Shown here: piece by piece, positions 60,901 through 64,000 of the stretch
How positions within the stretch are numbered: position 1 is the stretch's first letter
How the letters are laid out: the number at the start of each line of letters is the position of its first letter
Origin: Acidobacteriota bacterium
GTDB taxonomy: Bacteria; Acidobacteriota; Blastocatellia; RBC074
Length of the DNA stretch: 64,000 nt
NCBI GenBank assembly: GCA_018269055.1
Contig: JAFDVI010000019.1
Span: 1-64,000, forward strand
Reading direction: 5' to 3'
The notes under the pieces: model-generated
Told to the model about the DNA's origin: nothing
Databases searched by the model: none
The model's input: only the letters and a program-made list of their open reading frames with translations
Made by a program: the position numbers and the translations under genes

Positions 60901-61688
60901 GTGTCATCCTGAATGTTGAAAATGAAAAATTGAAACTCGCCAGTGTTTTTGGTTGGCTCCATCGGCTGGCCAACCCATTGGTCATCACTTGCGCCGGCTT
61001 TGCGGAAAAACAGTGTCGCCTGTTCAGGATTGAAATTGACGGTGGACGCCAGGATTTTCTGGTCGGAGTTTTTGGGCACGCGCGCGGTGCCGGGTTTGAC
61101 ATTGATTTGCAGGGCATTGGCCGCGGCGACAGGGCTGGCCGGGGCCGCAAGCTGGAACAATCCGCTTTTCAGTTCGCGCGGGCCAAAAACAATCACTGAA
61201 ACGAACAACAACACACTGGCCAATGCCGCGCCGCCGAATTGCCAGAGCCGGTTGTTGGGAATGACTTCATCGAGCTTAACCTGGCTGGCATGCTGGTCAG
61301 CGTCGTCCATCAATCGGTCAAGAATGGCTGTCGAGCTAAGTTGCTGTTGTTCTTCTTCGGAAAATTCCACAGCGCTGACAAAGCGTTCTTCGACGCCGGG
61401 TTGTTTTTCTTCAATCAGTCGGGCGATTTGCGAATCGCTGATTTTTCGCCGCAACGGCCGAACCAAAAAGAAAAAGCCCGTGACGACCAAACCAATCACC
61501 GCCGCAATCCGCAGCGAAATCAACGCGCCTCCGCTGTAGCGATAACGGTATGCCGCAAACGCAAGCGTCAGCAGCATTGCCGCAGCCACGGCCAAGGTGA
61601 TGGCCGCTCCACGCAAAGTCAGCAGCCAAGTGCGACGCTGACGAACTGAGTTTATGATTCCAAACAGTTGATCGCTTTGGTATGCCAT
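57903..61688 (-). CDS. DUF4175-type giant membrane protein with Gly-Gln-Gln repeat region
   Basis: 1261 residues from the ATG at 61688-61686, chosen for GGAGG five bases upstream; an earlier start at 61727 overlaps the YgiT-type gene. N-terminal membrane helices (about 20-75 and 150-170) precede an extracytoplasmic beta-rich part of DUF4175 type (about 180-500). A long charged coiled coil follows (about 540-960, many Gln/Glu/Arg/Lys). Then comes a Gly-Gln-Gln rich stretch, mostly GQQ triplets (about residues 976-1113), and a short helical end. The family lies in Bat/MoxR-type operons; its role is thought to concern the envelope but is not known. The Gln-rich part is likely disordered. Confidence 0.8.
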   Translation of the reverse strand: MAYQSDQLFGIINSVRQRRTWLLTLRGAAITLAVAAAMLLTLAFAAYRYRYSGGALISLRIAAVIGLVVTGFFFLVRPLRRKISDSQIARLIEEKQPGVEERFVSAVEFSEEEQQQLSSTAILDRLMDDADQHASQVKLDEVIPNNRLWQFGGAALASVLLFVSVIVFGPRELKSGLFQLAAPASPVAAANALQINVKPGTARVPKNSDQKILASTVNFNPEQATLFFRKAGASDDQWVGQPMEPTKNTGEFQFFIFNIQDDTEYFVESSGCRSGVFKLTVADLPFVKQIDQTQFFPSYTGLAPKTIEDAPDVAVLAGTTVKLTAQLTARAKSARLVLRDGKKIDMEAAGENSFAASLVVNENNSYHVEVTSVDGDIYNGSNEYDISVLDDRPPVVSFEKPGRDARATSVEEILTLAKAEDDYGVLSLDLYYSVNGGEEKKVDLQKLRGESAKTLSGAHTFFLEEFGLQPGDLVSYYAKARDAKNEATSDIYFIEIKPFEKEFKQSQQQGQPGQGEQQEGLTKRQRDLIAATFRVNKEEPTYGDKEKSDNYDTVALAQEKLREDALALVERIKRRLGAQINQQPQFQKIVEHVTQAAKEMEPAAKELRGLKGKDALPYEQKALQQLQRADAIFRDVTVSMSQNQQGQGQQNAQELADLFELELDKMKNQYETVRREQQQQQQQQDDETKRKLEELSRRMQKEMEQQQQRQQQARNQSGGGGGGGRQQQQMIDEARKAARELEKLSRERRDPQMQEMANKLNQAADEMQRAQNAASNGKQDEASSRTARALQQIQDAQRQLGRLKKQQGGQSVQDLKKRASDAASRQQEISGETEELARQTRSGQSGQGMSEAKQKLAEKKDALANDVSGLERDIDQAARQMGQDQQSAANKLREAGRNLRENRVADGIRFTKRLTDMNAFESARAYEQSTQQKLDEVAQQLSDAEKNANRKGAGGDETEESLDRTRKLADNIESLNRKLAQNNQQGQQGNRGQQQNQQGQQGQQQSQQGQQQGQQQSQQNQRGQQGQRAQQGQQGQRGQQGQQGQQGQQGQQGQRGQQGQQGQQGQQGQQGQQGQAGQQGQQGQQGQFGQQGQQGQQGQAGQQGQQGQQGGGQSGGNRNGDPRNQQSPSSQNQQANSGGGPIRSSGQRQIGSELREYLKDAEALRRDLGKDRDLARGLDQAIQGLRQANDAINRDDMQTALLLKDQVIEPLRGLELELSKRVQAKLGTNRLRLGDEGAAPAGYRKLVDEYYKRLSSRNPNQ
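58350..58760 (-). repeat. 9-base tandem-repeat tract coding for Gly-Gln-Gln
   Basis: About 410 bases composed largely of 9-base units reading GGN CAR CAR on the minus strand, with occasional Arg, Ala, Ser, Asn or Phe codons. Longer blocks are themselves repeated. Such a tract is prone to length change by slippage in multiples of nine bases, which keeps the frame open. Confidence 0.85.
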
Positions 61689-61723
61689 AACTACCTCCGT
61701 TAGCTTCTTGCGGTTAACCACAT

Positions 61724-61987
61724 TCAAGCTGCCGCTTTGAATTCAAATACTGGAACGTTAATGCTGCGTACAGGCTGTAGCTGATTGGCCCCGGCCAGTA
61801 AAGTTGAGATTTGTTGACCAATATCGGCTTTGACCACCTTCTCTCCGCATTGGGGGCAAACCCCTGCAGGAACGTTTTCGATAACAACCAAATTTCCCTT
61901 GATCCAAAATTCCTGCTTGATGAGTTTTTCGGTCATTTGTTCACCACAAACGTGGCATCGGCCATAATCGTACTTTTGCTCACTCAT
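61724..61987 (-). CDS. YgiT-type zinc-finger protein (antitoxin-like)
   Basis: 87 residues with two Cys pairs, CHVC (11-14) and CPQC (44-47), in the order of the YgiT/MqsA N-terminal zinc domain. The MqsA helix-turn-helix half is absent, so no DNA-binding part is seen. Partnered small genes of this kind (DUF4258 plus YgiT-type) are common in bacteria and are treated as toxin-antitoxin-like. Its ATG lies inside the DUF4258 gene (8-base overlap). It ends 36 bases before the DUF4175 start. Confidence 0.85.
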   Translation of the reverse strand: MSEQKYDYGRCHVCGEQMTEKLIKQEFWIKGNLVVIENVPAGVCPQCGEKVVKADIGQQISTLLAGANQLQPVRSINVPVFEFKAAA

Positions 61988-62273
61988 AAATTTCCCAAGT
62001 CGTAATGAAAAGCAGTTTACCGGTTTCCTTGATCCGGCAAATTACTGCGATCAACCTGTCATCTGTTGATCGTCCGACAATTTCGAAGCGCGCGCCACGC
62101 GGGGCATCCGTGTAAATCTGATTGATTTTTCCACTGGCAATCGCGGTTTCAATGTCTGCAAAAATCAACTCGTCATTGGCCATTTCCTCAAAGAAATGAG
62201 GAAATGCGAACTCGTATTCCTGATGACGGACCTTCTCACGAAGCAATTCAAAAATCTTTTCACGTTTAGCCAT
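61980..62273 (-). CDS. DUF4258 small protein (toxin-like partner)
   Basis: 97 residues from the ATG at 62273; a TTG three codons earlier would overlap the preceding stop. Features are an N-terminal helical region (KREKIFELLREKV) and the segment FADIETAIASGKINQIY. A beta-rich end follows (ARFEIVGRSTDDRLIAVICRIKETGKLLFITTWEIYE, given in short as FEIVGRS and LLFITTW). This is the DUF4258 pattern, distantly like RelE-type folds. Toxicity is inferred only from the family and the YgiT-type neighbour. It sits directly after the Bat-like gene. Confidence 0.8.
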   Translation of the reverse strand: MAKREKIFELLREKVRHQEYEFAFPHFFEEMANDELIFADIETAIASGKINQIYTDAPRGARFEIVGRSTDDRLIAVICRIKETGKLLFITTWEIYE

Positions 62274-62274
62274 C

Positions 62275-64000
62275 TCACCCAATCACCCTGGCCATTCTGG
62301 ATCGGCGCGACAGAAGCGCTTCGGTCAAAAACAATAACAGTGCGACAATCAGCAACCACCACCAAACGCGTTGCTGCGATTCTACTTCTTCTTTGGTCAG
62401 CTTTTCATTGGCGCCAGCCGCAGCTTGCGCCTTCGGATCAGCTCCGGTGACGGCAGCGACAAATTCTTCGATATTCAGTTTTGCCAGATCGGATTCTTTG
62501 GTATCCACATCAACCGCCGCGTAATCCGAAGAATTTGGGAATCGCAGCCGATAAAAGCCCGGCTCTTTCGCAGCAACGATCAGTTCGCCTGTAGCCGTCT
62601 GTTTGCGCTCGGTCAGGCGCTCTCCGCTGGGCAAATCTACAGCGGGAACCGTGCCGTCTTTGGCTGGAGCGACCGTGAAGGATTGCCCCAATAAATGCCA
62701 CGCCTGCTCTTCGCGTTCTCCCAAATGACGCGTCATTTGCCTGACCAGCGGCAAATAAAGCGGCGTCAGCGGTAAATCGTTCCAACTGGCGTCAAAGGTC
62801 GAAGTGAACAGCAGGATTTTTCCGCTGCCTTGCGTGGCTTCGATCAGCGCCGGATTGCCATCTTCGTACCGCGCCAGCACGGCAGCACCTTCGCGCGGCG
62901 AGACTTTGTGGTATCCGAAGACCCGCGCGGAACTCAGGCGACCGCTTTGGCGAAATACCTCAAAGATTGGGTGGTCGGTTTTGATCTCGCTCATCGTCAC
63001 GTAATCACCCCCGGCTCCACCGCGCAGTAAAATCTTTTCCTCCAGTTTCGCGGGGGATGCGTTTTGAAACACCTGGTTGAACGCGTCCGCTTCGGTGTGC
63101 AATCCGGCAGCAATGATCAATCCGCCGCCGCCTTCGACAAATTTGATCAACCCGCTGGCCAACGCCTGACTGATCGCCGCATCGTTCAATACAACAATGC
63201 GATACTGGTTTAAGTCGGTCGGGTTGACGGAGCCTGCAGTTTTGGCTTCGACGTTAAACGGCAGGTTTTCGCCGGTCGTCATCGCATTGCGAAAGTAAAA
63301 ACTTTCGCTTCGTCCTCGCGAAGCGGTTTCGATCAACAACGCTTTCAACTGTTCCGCCCGCCGCAACGTGAAGTAAAACGTGTTGTCGAACGGGAAATTG
63401 TCGCCTTCGATGCGAATTTCGCAGCGGTTGATCCCTTCGTTCAGATTGAATCCTGTGAATTCCACCGTCGCGGAATCGTTTGCCGCAATTTTCAGCTCGC
63501 GTTTTTCAACGGCGTGATCATTGAGCAGAAATTCAACGCCAACGCCTGTGCGGGCTTCGTCGCTGTAATTGGCGATGCGCGCGGTCAACTTGTCGTCGTA
63601 TTTGGGCTGATAAATCAACGGTTGCGCGCTGATGTCGGTCACCGCCAGATTGAAGGCGTTTTGTTCGCCAACGTCCATCGTCTGGAGTTTGATGTCTTTG
63701 CTCAGTTGAAACGAACTTTCCGCCGGATTGCGCCCTGCGGATTGGAAATCAGAAACCAAGATGATGCGGCGATCTTTCAGCCCGATTTCCTTGAACAATT
63801 CCGCCGCTCCGCGCAACGCCTGGACATAATCCGTGCTTCCGGAACCGACTTGTGCCGCGTCAAGCGCTGCTTTCAGTTTGCTGCCGTCCGTCGTGAACTT
63901 GGCGGCAACTTCGTAACCCTGGCCAAATGTCATTAAGGCAGTGCTTTCGCTGCCTGCGGCCTGGTCAATGATGGATTGGGCGCGCGCCTTTGCCTGGTTG
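62275..64000 (-). CDS. Bat-like VWA membrane protein (5' end outside window)
   Basis: 575 codons are visible; the frame is open to the window edge, so the N-terminus lies beyond 64000. An internal ATG at 63933 is not the start. The first part is the end of a von Willebrand A domain (ALRGAAELFKEIGLKDRRIILVSDFQ). Then come beta-rich domains, a glutamine-amidotransferase-like or GATase-like segment (IVVLNDAAISQALASGLIKFVEGGGGLIIAAG), and a C-terminal membrane helix (about VWWWLLIVALLLFLTEALL). This is the layout of BatA-like proteins in MoxR/DUF58/Bat operons. It is followed by the DUF4258/YgiT pair and DUF4175. Confidence 0.85.
   Translation of the reverse strand, partial: NQAKARAQSIIDQAAGSESTALMTFGQGYEVAAKFTTDGSKLKAALDAAQVGSGSTDYVQALRGAAELFKEIGLKDRRIILVSDFQSAGRNPAESSFQLSKDIKLQTMDVGEQNAFNLAVTDISAQPLIYQPKYDDKLTARIANYSDEARTGVGVEFLLNDHAVEKRELKIAANDSATVEFTGFNLNEGINRCEIRIEGDNFPFDNTFYFTLRRAEQLKALLIETASRGRSESFYFRNAMTTGENLPFNVEAKTAGSVNPTDLNQYRIVVLNDAAISQALASGLIKFVEGGGGLIIAAGLHTEADAFNQVFQNASPAKLEEKILLRGGAGGDYVTMSEIKTDHPIFEVFRQSGRLSSARVFGYHKVSPREGAAVLARYEDGNPALIEATQGSGKILLFTSTFDASWNDLPLTPLYLPLVRQMTRHLGEREEQAWHLLGQSFTVAPAKDGTVPAVDLPSGERLTERKQTATGELIVAAKEPGFYRLRFPNSSDYAAVDVDTKESDLAKLNIEEFVAAVTGADPKAQAAAGANEKLTKEEVESQQRVWWWLLIVALLLFLTEALLSRRSRMARVIG

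Overview
The window reads as a stretch of an Acidobacteriota chromosome, most likely from the Blastocatellia/Solibacter side of the phylum. The strongest marker is the secreted protein at 5449-8070. It ends in a domain resembling the Solibacter-type C-terminal domain (TIGR03437), common in this phylum. A TIGR03067-type protein, many ECF sigma circuits, a DUF4175/Bat-type operon and moderate GC content also fit. This assignment is an inference; there is no rRNA, tRNA, CRISPR array, insertion sequence or recognisable prophage in the window.

Layout. 1-43: first codons of a leftward exported protein. 549-8070: rightward genes for a CrtI-like FAD oxidoreductase, a DUF486 and a DUF350 membrane protein, an AlaC-type aminotransferase, an RpiB-like protein with an N-terminal extension, and a large cohesin/IPT-TIG repeat protein closed by a strong terminator. 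8131-8616: hairpin-rich non-coding DNA. 8617-15480: DASS transporter, M48 protease with a repeated basic tail, a degenerate ROK protein divergent from an FKBP lipoprotein, and an Uup-type ABC-F ATPase. 15566-18780: an ECF sigma / one-TM protein / Spy-like periplasmic protein operon, then a six-Asp-box exported protein. 18975-23105: tandem universal stress protein, acyl-CoA synthetase plus thioesterase, and an actin-like ATPase. 23307-28911, leftward: PGRP-type amidase, SPOR protein, and an ECF sigma / zinc anti-sigma / Crp-Fnr operon. 28995-32667: conserved block rplU-rpmA-obgE-nadD-rsfS-rlmH-dksA/traR with a near-consensus sigma-70 promoter.

33054-53777 is an exopolysaccharide/O-antigen type locus of about 20 kb. 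A FecR-like exported protein precedes Wza-like export and Wzc-like tyrosine autokinase genes. Then come a TPR protein, an O-antigen-ligase-like protein, a DegT aminotransferase, two FkbM methyltransferases, a flippase, three glycosyltransferase-type proteins, an asparagine synthase, a methyltransferase, a Wzy-like polymerase, an SDR and a second DegT aminotransferase. Genes overlap or abut, so most are probably co-transcribed. The middle (about 44.2-51.6 kb) looks more AT-rich than its flanks, as expected of an exchangeable serotype-like core. No initiating sugar-phosphate transferase is visible.

53800-64000: a TIGR03067-like protein, a di-cytochrome c PQQ dehydrogenase with a Tat-signal FAH-family protein, a 97-bp MITE-like palindrome between convergent genes, and a leftward operon. 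That operon encodes a Bat-like VWA membrane protein (cut by the window edge), a DUF4258/YgiT toxin-antitoxin-like pair, and a 1261-residue DUF4175 protein with a long Gly-Gln-Gln repeat.

Most unusual items: the three-gene ECF / anti-sigma / Spy-like circuit (layout like CnrH-CnrY-CnrX), the divergent actin-like ATPase next to cell-wall genes, the small two-gene module inside the Bat/DUF4175 operon, the non-canonical SDR, and the palindromic element at 57803-57899.
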